Positions 9,092 to 18,283 of a stretch of DNA of 64,000 nt are shown piece after piece. The notes beneath the pieces are model-generated. The model saw only the letters and a program-made list of their open reading frames with translations. It did no database searches and was not told the DNA's origin. Origin of the DNA: an uncultured Oscillospiraceae bacterium (lineage in GTDB: Bacteria; Bacillota; Clostridia; Oscillospirales; Ruminococcaceae). How positions within the stretch are numbered: the stretch's first letter is position 1; the number at the start of each line of letters is the position of its first letter. The stretch is from contig UQDG01000003.1 of assembly GCA_900539695.1 (NCBI GenBank), forward strand, positions 62,001 to 126,000, read 5' to 3'. Made by a program: the position numbers and the translations under genes.

Positions 9092-10831
9092 ATGCACAAA
9101 CTGATGCGCTACATCAAGGGCTACGAAAAGCAGGCTGTTCTGGCACCCCTGTTTAAAATGCTGGAAGCTACCTTTGAACTTTTTGTGCCGCTGGTGGTGG
9201 CGAGCATTATCGACAGCGGTATCAAAAATGGCGATGCCGTGTTCATCTGGCAACGCTGCGGTCTGCTGATTCTGCTGGCAGCTATCGGCCTGACCTGCAG
9301 CCTGACGGCCCAGTACTTCTCCGCTAAAGCGGCGCTGGGCTTCAGTACCGCGCTGCGCAGGGACCTGTTCCGCCATATCAACACGCTGAGCTACAGCGAG
9401 CTGGACGGCATCGGCACCCCGACATTGGTCACCCGCATGACCAGCGACATCAACCAGGTGCAGAACGGCGTAAACCTGACGCTGCGCCTGCTGCTGCGCA
9501 GCCCGTTCATTGTCATTGGCGCGCTGATCATGGCCTACACCATCAGCTCGCGGCTGACCCTGCTGTTTATTGCGGCAACGGTCGTTATTTCGCTGATTAT
9601 TTATCTCATTATGCGCGCCACGGTGCCCATCTATCATGAGGCCCAGAACGGCTTGGACAAGGTCACCCTGCTGACCCGTGAAAACTACGTGGGCGCCCGT
9701 GTGGTGCGTGCCTTCTCACGCCAGGCGGACGAATTGGCCGCCTTTGTAGAGACCAACGACCACCTGCGCAGCATCCAGACGATGGCAGGCCGCATCTCGG
9801 CCCTGATGAACCCGCTGACCTACCTGGTCATCAACCTGGCCATCATTGCCCTGCTGATGCGCGGCAGCCACGAAGTCAATAATGGCGCACTGACCCAGGG
9901 CGAGATCATCGCGCTCATCAATTATATGAACCAAATTCTGGTCAGCCTGCTGCGCCTGGCTGATCTGGTCATCTCGGTGACCCGCGCCCTGGCCAGCGGT
10001 ATGCGCGTGAACGAGATCTTGAACACGCACACCACGATGCCTGATCCTGCCGCCGCAGAGCTGGATGCAGAACCCGCTGCCCCGGCTGTGGAGTTTGACG
10101 ACGTGACTTTCACCTACAACGGCGCCGGTGCGCCCAGCCTGACCAATGTAAGCTTTACGGCTAAGCCTGGCGAGACCATTGGCGTTATCGGCGGTACCGG
10201 CAGCGGTAAATCGACCTTGATCGACCTGGTGTGCCGCTTCTATGATGCAACGACCGGCACGGTGTCGCTGTTTGGCCACAATGTAAAAGAGTACGGCTTT
10301 ACCCAGCTGCGCCGCATGGTGGGCATTGTGCCCCAGCAGGCCGTGCTGTTTACCGGTACCATCCGCGATAACATGCGCTGGGCTGCCCCCGATGCCACCG
10401 ACGAAGAAATTTGGCAGGCACTGGAAATTGCCCAGGCAGCAGACTTTGTGCGCACCAAGCCCGGTATGCTGGATGCGCCCGTGGAGACTGCAGGCCGCAA
10501 CTTTTCCGGCGGCCAGCGCCAGCGTTTGACGATTGCCCGCGCGCTGGTGCCGAAGCCAAAGGTTTTGATTCTGGACGACAGTGCCTCGGCACTGGACTTT
10601 GCCACCGACGCTGCCCTGCGCAAGGCTATTAAAGAAAAGACCGAAGGCATGACGGTATTCATCGTCTCCCAACGTGCAGCCGGCGTGCAGCACGCCGACC
10701 ACATCTTAGTGCTGGATGATGGCGTGCTGACCGGCGACGCCACGCACAGCCATTTGCTGAAGACTTGCGAGGTCTACAAAGAAATCTGCCTGAGCCAGCT
10801 GAGCAAAGAGGAGGTGGAGAAGACCTTATGA
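9092..10831 (+). CDS. Heterodimeric ABC exporter, subunit with degenerate ATPase site
   Basis: A 579-residue half-transporter: six membrane helices (residues 15-300) and an ATPase domain (about 335-575). Walker A is GGTGSGKST and the signature FSGGQRQR, but Walker B reads LILDDSASALD, with Asp instead of the catalytic Glu, and the switch His is replaced by Gln (FIVSQR). The same two changes occur in TM287 of the TM287/288 heterodimer, so this is the regulatory half. GAGGTG precedes the ATG. It overlaps the partner gene by 4 bp (ATGA). The substrate is unknown; multidrug or lipid export is the family range. Confidence 0.9.
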   Translation: MHKLMRYIKGYEKQAVLAPLFKMLEATFELFVPLVVASIIDSGIKNGDAVFIWQRCGLLILLAAIGLTCSLTAQYFSAKAALGFSTALRRDLFRHINTLSYSELDGIGTPTLVTRMTSDINQVQNGVNLTLRLLLRSPFIVIGALIMAYTISSRLTLLFIAATVVISLIIYLIMRATVPIYHEAQNGLDKVTLLTRENYVGARVVRAFSRQADELAAFVETNDHLRSIQTMAGRISALMNPLTYLVINLAIIALLMRGSHEVNNGALTQGEIIALINYMNQILVSLLRLADLVISVTRALASGMRVNEILNTHTTMPDPAAAELDAEPAAPAVEFDDVTFTYNGAGAPSLTNVSFTAKPGETIGVIGGTGSGKSTLIDLVCRFYDATTGTVSLFGHNVKEYGFTQLRRMVGIVPQQAVLFTGTIRDNMRWAAPDATDEEIWQALEIAQAADFVRTKPGMLDAPVETAGRNFSGGQRQRLTIARALVPKPKVLILDDSASALDFATDAALRKAIKEKTEGMTVFIVSQRAAGVQHADHILVLDDGVLTGDATHSHLLKTCEVYKEICLSQLSKEEVEKTL

Positions 10832-12585
10832 GTAAGCGGAAACAGAAAGTGAATAAGGGCACGCTCCGCCGTGTGCTGGAGCTGATCCGCCCCTATGCCG
10901 GGCTGGTGGTGCTGACGCTGGTGCTGGCCGTGGTTACTGTGGTCACTACCCTGCTGGCTCCGGTCATCTCCGGCAAGGCGGTAGACCATATTATCGGCCC
11001 CGGCCAGGTAGACTTTGGCGGCGTGGGCAAGCTGGCCATTGCCATGGCGGGCACAGTAGCCTGCACGGCTGTCTCGCAGTGGTTGATGAACGTGGTCAAC
11101 AACCGTATTACCTTCCACGTCGTGCGCGATATGCGTGTGCGCGCCTTTGAGCAGCTGGAACAGTTGCCCCTGAAATATATGGACGCCCACCGTCCCGGCG
11201 ATGCCATTAGCCGCATCACCACCGACGTGGAGCAGTTCAGCGACGGCCTGCTGCTGGGCTTCACCCAGCTGTTTACCGGCATCCTGACCATCTGCGGTAC
11301 GCTGGGCGTGATGCTGTTCATTGAATGGCGCATCGCGCTGGTGGTCGTGGCGCTGACGCCGCTGTCGATTTTTGTGGCGCGCTTTATTGCGACCCACACC
11401 TACTCGATGTTTAAGGTGCAGAGCGAGACCCGCGCCGAGCTGACAAGCCTGGTGGATGAGCTGGTCGGCAACGAGCATTTGGTGCGTGCCTTTGGCTACG
11501 AGAGCCGCGCCGAAGAACGCTTTGATAAGATCAACCTGGACCTGCAAAGCTGCGGCGTGCGGGCGGTGTTCTTCTCATCGATGACCAACCCCTGCACCCG
11601 CTTTGTCAATGCGCTGGTATATGCCGCGGTCGGCGTGCTGGGCGCGTTTGCGGCCATCGCAGGGGGCATCACGGTCGGCGATTTGTCCGTGTTTTTGAAC
11701 TACGCCAACCAGTACACCAAGCCGTTCAACGATATTTCGGATGTCATGACCGAGTTCCAGAACGCTTTGGCCTGCGCCCAGCGTGTGTTTGACTTTATCG
11801 ATGAAACGCCCATCCTGCCAGATGCCCCGGATGCGGTGGAACTGCCCCACGGTGCCGGTGCGGTCGAGTTTGAGCATGTGAAGTTCCGCTATGTGCCGGA
11901 TGTGCCCTTGATCGAGGATATGAACCTGAAAGTGGAGCCCGGCCAGCGTATTGCTCTGGTTGGCCCCACCGGCTGCGGAAAGACCACGTTGGTCAACCTG
12001 CTGATGCGGTTCTACGAGATCAACGGCGGTACCCTGCGGTTGGACGGCCATCCCATCGACACCGTGACGCGGGACAGCCTGCGCGGCAACCTAGGCATGG
12101 TGCTGCAGGAGACCTGGCTGAAAGCCGGGACCATTGCCGAGAATATCGCCTACGGCAAGCCCGATGCCACGCGGGAAGAAATCATCGCAGCAGCCAAAAA
12201 GGCACGTGCCCACAGCTTTATCTGCCGCCTGCCCAACGGCTATGATACCGAGGTGGCCGAGGACGGAGGCAATATCAGCCAGGGCCAGCGCCAGCTGCTT
12301 TGTATTGCCCGCGTGATGCTGCGCCGCCCGCCAATCCTGATTTTGGACGAAGCAACGTCCAGCATCGATACCCGTACCGAGGTATTGGTGCAGGATGCTT
12401 TTGAGGAACTAATGAAGGGCCGCACGAGCTTTATCGTGGCCCACCGCCTGTCCACCATTAAAAATGCCGACCAGATTTTGGTGATGAAGGACGGCAATAT
12501 CATTGAGCGCGGCACCCATGACGAACTGCTGGACCGCGGAGGCTTCTACGCCAAGCTGTACGAAAGCCAGTTTGCCAAGGCTTAA
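10828..12585 (+). CDS. Heterodimeric ABC exporter, catalytic subunit
   Basis: A 585-residue partner of the preceding half-transporter. I start it at ATG 10828 (MSKRKQK), within the overlapping ATGA after GGAGGTGGAGA. Its ATPase is canonical: Walker A GPTGCGKTT, Walker B LILDEATSSID with the Glu base, and H-loop IVAHRLST. The signature ISQGQRQ is the variant found in TM288-like subunits. Six membrane helices fill the first 320 residues. The pair should form one functional ATP site. Confidence 0.92.
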   Translation: MSKRKQKVNKGTLRRVLELIRPYAGLVVLTLVLAVVTVVTTLLAPVISGKAVDHIIGPGQVDFGGVGKLAIAMAGTVACTAVSQWLMNVVNNRITFHVVRDMRVRAFEQLEQLPLKYMDAHRPGDAISRITTDVEQFSDGLLLGFTQLFTGILTICGTLGVMLFIEWRIALVVVALTPLSIFVARFIATHTYSMFKVQSETRAELTSLVDELVGNEHLVRAFGYESRAEERFDKINLDLQSCGVRAVFFSSMTNPCTRFVNALVYAAVGVLGAFAAIAGGITVGDLSVFLNYANQYTKPFNDISDVMTEFQNALACAQRVFDFIDETPILPDAPDAVELPHGAGAVEFEHVKFRYVPDVPLIEDMNLKVEPGQRIALVGPTGCGKTTLVNLLMRFYEINGGTLRLDGHPIDTVTRDSLRGNLGMVLQETWLKAGTIAENIAYGKPDATREEIIAAAKKARAHSFICRLPNGYDTEVAEDGGNISQGQRQLLCIARVMLRRPPILILDEATSSIDTRTEVLVQDAFEELMKGRTSFIVAHRLSTIKNADQILVMKDGNIIERGTHDELLDRGGFYAKLYESQFAKA

Positions 12586-12624
12586 GTTATAGGGAAAGTA
12601 AATACGCTAAAGGAGAAATGAACT

Positions 12625-13635
12625 ATGAGCAAGATCACTCTGCCGGAAAACTACCAAAGCCTGTTGGGCCTGTATGACACACAGAAAGCCATCGGCCTGA
12701 TCAAGACCATCTTTCAGGAAAAGATCTGCATGGCCCTGCACCTGAAGCGCGTGACCGCTCCCCTGTTCGTCATGCAGGGCAGCGGCCTGAACGACGACCT
12801 GAACGGTGTGGAGCGCCCAGTCGCCTTTGATGTTCCCTGCCTGAACCAGGAGGCTGAGGTGGTGCACAGCCTGGCTAAATGGAAACGTTACGCCCTGTAC
12901 AAGTACGGCTTCCGCCCCGGCCAGGGCCTGGTGACTGACATGAACGCCATCCGCCGCGACGAGGAACTGGACAACCTGCACAGCATCTATGTCGACCAGT
13001 GGGACTGGGAGAAGGTCATCACCGCCGACCAGCGCACGCTGGACTTTTTGCAGGACACTGTGCGGGATATTGTGGATGCTGTCTGCGCGACCTCGGATGA
13101 GCTGCGCTGGAAGTTCCCAGAGCTGAAAAATATCCACCTGGACCGCGATGTGACCTTTATCACCACCCAGGAACTGGAGGACATGTATCCGGACTACACC
13201 CCCAAACAGCGCGAGAACGCCTTTGCCAAGGAGCATGGCACCATCTGCATCATGAAGATCGGCGGCAAACTCAAGAGCGGCAAGCCCCACGACGGCCGCG
13301 CCCCGGACTACGATGATTGGGCGCTGAACTGCGACATCCTCTTCTGGCATGTGCCCTTGGGCTGTGCGCTGGAGCTTTCCAGCATGGGTATCCGTGTCAA
13401 TGCGGAATCTCTGCGCCGCCAGCTGGAAGAAGCCGGCTGCCCGCAGCGTGCGGAACTGCCCTTCCACAAGATGCTGCTGGACGGCACCCTGCCCCTGACC
13501 ATGGGCGGCGGCATCGGCCAGAGCCGCCTGTGCATGCTGCTGTTGGGTAAGGCACACGTAGGCGAGGTGCAGGTCAGCCTGTGGGACGACGACACCGTAG
13601 CCGCCTGCGAGAAGGCGGGCATCGCGCTGCTGTAA
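12625..13635 (+). CDS. asnA: Aspartate--ammonia ligase
   Basis: 336-residue ammonia-dependent asparagine synthetase of the class II tRNA-synthetase fold. It makes asparagine from aspartate, ammonia and ATP. Characteristic segments are LPENYQSLLGLYDTQKAIG at the N-terminus, DQWDWEKVI near residue 130 and the motif-3-like GGGIGQSRLCMLLL near 290. AAAGGAG lies before the ATG. It is 39 bp downstream of the exporter genes and may be read from their promoter. Confidence 0.95.
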   Translation: MSKITLPENYQSLLGLYDTQKAIGLIKTIFQEKICMALHLKRVTAPLFVMQGSGLNDDLNGVERPVAFDVPCLNQEAEVVHSLAKWKRYALYKYGFRPGQGLVTDMNAIRRDEELDNLHSIYVDQWDWEKVITADQRTLDFLQDTVRDIVDAVCATSDELRWKFPELKNIHLDRDVTFITTQELEDMYPDYTPKQRENAFAKEHGTICIMKIGGKLKSGKPHDGRAPDYDDWALNCDILFWHVPLGCALELSSMGIRVNAESLRRQLEEAGCPQRAELPFHKMLLDGTLPLTMGGGIGQSRLCMLLLGKAHVGEVQVSLWDDDTVAACEKAGIALL

Positions 13636-13643
13636 GTTTAGCA

Positions 13644-13673
13644 TTGACAAACAACAGCCAATTGTGTTATTAT
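13644..13673 (+). promoter_or_regulatory. Promoter of tRNA-Thr
   Basis: TTGACA (13644-13649), 18 bp, TATTAT (13668-13673), 12 bp before the mature tRNA 5' end. Confidence 0.75.
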
Positions 13674-13685
13674 TATCTAGTACCC

Positions 13686-13761
13686 GCTAGTATAGCACAA
13701 TTGGCAGTGCAGCTGATTTGTAATCAGCAGGTTGCAGGTTCGATTCCTGTTACTAGCTCCA
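13686..13761 (+). tRNA. tRNA-Thr (anticodon TGT)
   Basis: Full cloverleaf: acceptor GCTAGTA/TACTAGC, D stem GCAC/GTGC, anticodon stem GCTGA/TCAGC with loop TTTGTAA (anticodon 13719-13721), T stem GCAGG/CCTGT with loop TTCGATT. The CCA end is encoded (13759-13761). It has its own promoter and terminator. Confidence 0.97.
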
Positions 13762-13797
13762 AACGCCCCGGAACACGGTTTGTGTTCCGGGGCGTTT
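13761..13797 (+). terminator. Intrinsic terminator of tRNA-Thr
   Basis: A 16-bp perfect stem beginning AAACGCCCCGGAACAC, 5-nt loop, T-rich tail. It begins at the last base of the encoded CCA. Confidence 0.9.
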
Positions 13798-13823
13798 TGT
13801 TTGTGATTTTTTGGAAAAGTAGA

Positions 13824-14690
13824 TTATTTCCCAGCCTGAAGAGCAGCTTGCAGGGCGCAGTAGTCTTGCAGAGTCAGCTGTTCCGGGCGGGAGCGGGGGT
13901 CCAGGTGAGCAGCTTCCAGGGCGGAGAGGACGGTGGCTTTTGGCAGCTGCAGACCGTTGGAGATGGCGTTGGTGGCGGTCTTGCGGCGCTGAGAGAAGGC
14001 GGCACGGATCAGGGAGAAGAAAGCTTTCTCATCTCCGCCCGGCACTTCAACCGCAGGTGTTTTGCGGACGTTCAAGCGGATGACCGCGCTAGTGACCTTG
14101 GGGGCCGGGTAAAAACTGCCGGGCTGTACGGTAAAAAGCAACTTTGGCTCGGCATAATAAGCCACCGCATAGCTGATGGCACCAGCGTCACGGGTACCAG
14201 GAGCAGCGCAAAGGCGCTGTGCGGCCTCTTTCTGGACCATGACGGTAATATTCTCGATGGGGAGTTTCTCTTCTAACAGGCGCATCAGAATCGGGCTGGT
14301 GATGTAGTACGGCAGGTTGGCGCAGACAGCCACCGGCTTATCGCCGAATTCCTCGGCCAGCAGAGCTTTGAGGTTGACCTTGAGGACATCGTTCAGCACC
14401 AGCTTGAAATTGTCATAATCGGCCATCGTTTCTTCCAACAACGGCGGCAGGCGCTTGTCAACCTCGATGGAAACGACCTTATCGGCGCGTTTGCAAAGCT
14501 GCTCGGTCAGCACGCCGATGCCGGGGCCGACTTCCAGCGCACCCCAGCCGGGGCCGATACCGGCCTCATCGGCAATGCGAGGGCAGATGCCGGGGTTGAT
14601 GATAAAATTCTGGCCAAAGCCTTTGGACAGGGCAAAATCATACCGTGCGCAAAGGTCGCGGATGGTAGACAAATCGGTCAGGGTAGGCAA
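13824..14690 (-). CDS. rsmA: 16S rRNA (adenine1518/1519-N6) dimethyltransferase
   Basis: 288 residues, also named KsgA. It dimethylates the two adjacent adenines in helix 45 of 16S rRNA. The N-terminal KGFGQNFIINPGI motif, the SAM motif LEVGPGIGVLTEQL near residue 50 and the catalytic NLPYYITSP near 125 are all present. It lies 36 bp downstream of the S41 peptidase homologue, so it is probably the last gene of the ftsEX transcript. Confidence 0.95.
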   Translation of the reverse strand: MPTLTDLSTIRDLCARYDFALSKGFGQNFIINPGICPRIADEAGIGPGWGALEVGPGIGVLTEQLCKRADKVVSIEVDKRLPPLLEETMADYDNFKLVLNDVLKVNLKALLAEEFGDKPVAVCANLPYYITSPILMRLLEEKLPIENITVMVQKEAAQRLCAAPGTRDAGAISYAVAYYAEPKLLFTVQPGSFYPAPKVTSAVIRLNVRKTPAVEVPGGDEKAFFSLIRAAFSQRRKTATNAISNGLQLPKATVLSALEAAHLDPRSRPEQLTLQDYCALQAALQAGK

Positions 14691-14726
14691 AGCGGGCTCC
14701 TCTCAGCACAGGAAAATTCGGGAAAA

Positions 14727-15941
14727 TCAGTTCTGGCCAGACAGCATCTTGGCGGTGTTCAGGGCCTTGCTGATCTGGGGGTCGGTGTCGACAGTGTAAT
14801 CGTAATAGGCATTCTGTTCGTCGGAGGACAGCGCAGCGTCCACATCAGGGGTCAGGCCCAGGTCGTTCCAGGATTGGCCCTCGTTGTCCAGCAGCAGACC
14901 GATAGTGATGTAGGCGGCGGAGCCATCGGAAAAGCTCTGGGCGTCGCTCATCACAACACCCTTACCGGCGGTGCGGGTACCTACGATGGTGGCGCTGTTC
15001 ATCTTGCGCAGGGCATTGGCAAACAGCTCGGCACCATCGGAGGTGCTGCCGTTGACGAGGACGACCATGGGCACGGTGACCTCGTTTTCATCGGACATGC
15101 GCAGCAAGGTGATGTTGCCGTCCTTGTCCTCCTGTTGGGCGATGACGCCGGAAGGCACGCAGTAGTCGGCGCAGACCAGCGCGGCGCTCAGGTTCTCACC
15201 GATATTGTCGCGCACGTCGAAGATGAAGCTGGCAGCGCCCTGGTTCAGCAGGTTGTCCACAGCAGAACGGAACTCGCTGGCCGTGCCGGAGGAGAAAGCG
15301 TCGATGCGGACATAGCCGCAGGTGTCGCCAATCATCTGGCTGGAAACGGTGGTGGTGCGGTAGTTGCTGTGCACCAGGTCGACGGTCTGCTCCTGTCGGT
15401 CGGGCGTCAGGTAGGTGATGGTGGTGGTGGTCCCCTCTTCGCCCAGCAGGGCCGAGGTCAGGGAGGCGGTGTCGGTCATGGACTTGGTGGACATATCGCC
15501 GATGGCAGTGATGTAACCGCCGACCTGCAGACCGGCCTCGCTGGCGGGCGAGTTGCCGTAGACGCGGGTGATGCGGCCGTAGCCGGAGGACGGGTCGTTG
15601 ACGACGGCCACGCCGATGCCGGTCAGCTTGCCGGACTCAACGGCCAGGCGCTCGCTGTAAGCTTTGGCGGTGTAGTAGCGGGCGTATTTATCGTTGATGC
15701 CCAGCATGTAACCAGCGGCCAAGGTGTCGTTCAGCGTGTCCTCGTTGATAGTGAAATACTCGTTGGAGCGGACAAAACGGTCGATCTCGGCCAGCTTGTT
15801 GTACTGGCGCTCCTTGCTTTTGACGCTGGACACGGTGGAGTTGAACATATTCATCGAGACAACCATCGTCAGAGAAAAAGTGACCGCCATGGCGATCAAG
15901 GCAATGGTGATGGTAACGCCGAGACTAATTTTTTTGCTCAT
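14727..15941 (-). CDS. S41 (CtpA/CtpB-like) peptidase homologue with altered active site
   Basis: A 404-residue membrane-anchored protein: signal anchor at 8-30, PDZ domain about 105-190, S41 core about 205-370. The catalytic Lys327 (TAGKGVV) and Glu305 align with the family without gaps, but the nucleophile position 25 residues before the Lys is Asp302 (STSDGAE where the family has SASASE); Ser301 is one residue off. The upstream DLRxNPGG motif is also eroded (DVRDNIGEN). CtpB normally trims signalling proteins outside the membrane; B. subtilis ctpB likewise follows ftsEX. This copy may be a pseudo-enzyme that binds peptides by its PDZ domain. Start ATG 15941. Confidence 0.85.
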   Translation of the reverse strand: MSKKISLGVTITIALIAMAVTFSLTMVVSMNMFNSTVSSVKSKERQYNKLAEIDRFVRSNEYFTINEDTLNDTLAAGYMLGINDKYARYYTAKAYSERLAVESGKLTGIGVAVVNDPSSGYGRITRVYGNSPASEAGLQVGGYITAIGDMSTKSMTDTASLTSALLGEEGTTTTITYLTPDRQEQTVDLVHSNYRTTTVSSQMIGDTCGYVRIDAFSSGTASEFRSAVDNLLNQGAASFIFDVRDNIGENLSAALVCADYCVPSGVIAQQEDKDGNITLLRMSDENEVTVPMVVLVNGSTSDGAELFANALRKMNSATIVGTRTAGKGVVMSDAQSFSDGSAAYITIGLLLDNEGQSWNDLGLTPDVDAALSSDEQNAYYDYTVDTDPQISKALNTAKMLSGQN

Positions 15942-15977
15942 GGGTTCAGATGGCTCCTTACAAAATAGTGCGGTCTT

Positions 15978-16091
15978 TTACAGAGCATAGGCCAGACTGA
16001 AAAGAACGCTGGAGAAAAGGCTGATAATCATAACGACCGCAATAACAAGACAGAAAATGCGCACGGCTGGCTTATGTTTCTGGGGTTTCAT
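15978..16091 (-). CDS. Small single-pass membrane peptide (37 residues)
   Basis: ATG 16091 after GGGAGGG at good spacing encodes a peptide starting MKPQKHKPAVR, then a hydrophobic helix (about residues 12-35) rich in V, I, L and F, ending in TAA at 15978. A basic N-terminus before one helix suggests an N-in orientation. It sits 16 bp after the M23 hydrolase gene and 36 bp before the S41 gene, in the ftsEX operon, so it may be a partner or stabiliser of the divisome hydrolase complex. Family unknown. Confidence 0.65.
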   Translation of the reverse strand: MKPQKHKPAVRIFCLVIAVVMIISLFSSVLFSLAYAL

Positions 16092-16107
16092 CAGGACTTC
16101 CCTCCCC

Positions 16108-17319
16108 TTACGAGATGTAGTTGGTGACGCTGGTCAACACACCGTTGACCTTCATTTCCAGGTGCAGATGGTTGCCGGTAGAATTGCCTGTGGTACCGAC
16201 ATAGCCCAGCAGCTTGCCCTTGGAGACGGTTTGGCCGACGCTGACCACGGGGGCGCTGTTCATGTGAGCATACAGGGTCGAATAGGTATTGCCGTTGGAA
16301 TCGGTACCATGGTAGACCTGCACATAGTAGCCCCAGCTGTAATGGTAGGTGGCGGCGGTGACGACGCCATCAGCGATGGTGTAGATCTCGGTGCCGCCGG
16401 GGGCTGCATAGTCAGTGCCGCGGTGACCGCCGCCGCCGAAGTAGCAGGAAATGTACTTAAAGGTGGCCAGCGGGCGGCCGAAGTCCAGTGAGCAGGTAAT
16501 GGAGGCGTTGCCATACTTCTTGTTCTGGGCTTCCAGATAGGAGTCCAGGGCGGCGGTGGCTTCGTCCAGCTTTTTGCGGGCTTCGGCTGCGGCCGCTTCG
16601 GCGGCCTCCTGCTGGGCAGAGGCTTCGTCCAGATCCTCGTTGGCCTGGGCAATATTGACGGCCAGTTCATCCTGTTTGTTGTTCAGCTGGGTGGTCTGCT
16701 CCTTCAGGCTGGCCTGGGTGGCTTCCATCTCGGCCTTGGCATTTTCCAGCTCGGTGCGCTGGTTCTCCAAATCGGCGCGCTGGTTCTCCAAATCCTGGCA
16801 GATGGATTGATCCTTGCTGCTGATCTGTTCCAGCGTCTGAGCAAAGGTTAGCAGCTGGTACAGGTTGGTGGCGCTGGACAGCAGTGCGATGGAACCACCG
16901 TCGTTGAGCATCTGCATAGCGCCCATGCGTTGTTTGAAATCGGACCAGCGCTGGTCATACTCGGCCTGTTTGTTGTCGACCTCGATCTGCTTATCGTCGA
17001 TCTCGGTCTGCTTAAGGTAGATCTGCTCCTGCAGGTCGGTGATCTGGTCGCTGAGCAGCGAGATCTGGCTTAAAATCAGGTTCTTCTGTTCTTCCAGCTG
17101 GCTCTTGATGGCCTCGGCGTTTTCCTTGTTGCTCTGCGCTTCTTTCAGCGCGGCGTTGACCTTGTCCAGCTCAGCCTGCTTGGCGGAGACCTCAGCCTTC
17201 AGCTGGTCCTGCTTGGAGTCAGCCAGCGGCATGACATCAGTGGAGAAGGTCATGGTAAAGGCCAGGGCGGTGGCCAGCATAGCGGAAACGATCCGTTTGA
17301 AACGACGGGAAATTCTCAT
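16108..17319 (-). CDS. Secreted coiled-coil M23 murein hydrolase (EnvC/PcsB-like)
   Basis: 403 residues: signal peptide (1-33, cut after MPLAD or nearby), long coiled coil (35-265) rich in QxELxN repeats, then a LytM/M23 domain (275-400). Unlike E. coli EnvC, the zinc ligands are intact: His299 and Asp303 (HRGTD), His352 and His384/His386 (HLHLE), so it should itself cut peptidoglycan cross-links. The coiled coil probably docks on FtsX, as PcsB and CwlO do. It follows ftsX by 43 bp in the same operon. Confidence 0.92.
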   Translation of the reverse strand: MRISRRFKRIVSAMLATALAFTMTFSTDVMPLADSKQDQLKAEVSAKQAELDKVNAALKEAQSNKENAEAIKSQLEEQKNLILSQISLLSDQITDLQEQIYLKQTEIDDKQIEVDNKQAEYDQRWSDFKQRMGAMQMLNDGGSIALLSSATNLYQLLTFAQTLEQISSKDQSICQDLENQRADLENQRTELENAKAEMEATQASLKEQTTQLNNKQDELAVNIAQANEDLDEASAQQEAAEAAAAEARKKLDEATAALDSYLEAQNKKYGNASITCSLDFGRPLATFKYISCYFGGGGHRGTDYAAPGGTEIYTIADGVVTAATYHYSWGYYVQVYHGTDSNGNTYSTLYAHMNSAPVVSVGQTVSKGKLLGYVGTTGNSTGNHLHLEMKVNGVLTSVTNYIS

Positions 17320-17362
17320 TGGCTTTTCTGTTCCTCTGTTTTCTCTTTCAGTAAATCGTAAA

Positions 17363-18268
17363 TCAGACGTTCAGATGTTTACGGATGCTGGTGGCGGTAC
17401 CGATGCCGCAGAGCACGAAGCCCAGCAGCGCAAAGCCGCCGACAAGGTAGTACCAGACGTCAGCCAGCGGCACCAGTTGGCCGCCAAACATCTGGGACAG
17501 ATTGGAAGGGTTCTCGGCATACCAGCGGGTCAGGGTATAGTAAGCGCCGCAGATGATGCCGGAGGCCAGTGCCGCGGAAATCAGGCCGGAGGTGACGCCT
17601 TCGACAAAGAACGGGAAGCGGATGAAGCCATTGGTGGCACCGACCAGCTTCATGATGTTGATCTCCTTGCGGCGGTTAAAGACGGTGATCTTGATGGTGT
17701 TGTTGATGACCACGATGCTGACAATGGCCAGCACCAGCACGATGCCGTAGCAGGCGTAGGAAACGACCTTTTGCAGCGAGACGAAGACCTTGGACATCTC
17801 CAGCGGGGCGTTGACCTGGTAAACACCATCGATCTGGCGCAGCTGCTGGGAAACGGCCTCGATGTTATCAGGGCTGTCCACCACAACGCGGTAGTTGGGG
17901 TAGAACGGGTTATCGTTAGCGAAAGCATCCTGCAGGTTGGTGTAGGAGGACAGCATGTCGCTGTAAACTGCCAGCACATCCTGGGGCGACATGTAGGTGA
18001 CGCCCACCACGTGCTCAGTGCTGCGGATGGCGGTGTCAGCGGCGGCAATCTGGTCATCGCTGGCCCCCTGGTCCATGTAGACAACGGTCTCGTTCTGGTC
18101 GCCGATATACTCGACCATGGCGTCGATGTTGACACCCAGCAGGTAGGCGGCGCCGATCAGCAGCATGCAGACGGTCAGCACGCCCATGGAAGCAAAGGTC
18201 ATAAGCCGGTTGGCTCGCAGGTTGTGCAGGCCCTGGCCGACCAGATAAGTAAAGCTGGAAAAACGCAT
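17363..18268 (-). CDS. ftsX: Cell division protein FtsX
   Basis: 301 residues with the FtsX layout: one helix near residues 22-45, a large extracellular loop (46-165) that contacts the hydrolase, then three helices (about 170-195, 220-245, 270-292). The conserved INIMKLVGATNGFIRFPF segment before the second helix is diagnostic. It lies 15 bp after ftsE. Confidence 0.95.
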   Translation of the reverse strand: MRFSSFTYLVGQGLHNLRANRLMTFASMGVLTVCMLLIGAAYLLGVNIDAMVEYIGDQNETVVYMDQGASDDQIAAADTAIRSTEHVVGVTYMSPQDVLAVYSDMLSSYTNLQDAFANDNPFYPNYRVVVDSPDNIEAVSQQLRQIDGVYQVNAPLEMSKVFVSLQKVVSYACYGIVLVLAIVSIVVINNTIKITVFNRRKEINIMKLVGATNGFIRFPFFVEGVTSGLISAALASGIICGAYYTLTRWYAENPSNLSQMFGGQLVPLADVWYYLVGGFALLGFVLCGIGTATSIRKHLNV

Positions 18269-18283
18269 GGTATCCCCTCTTAT

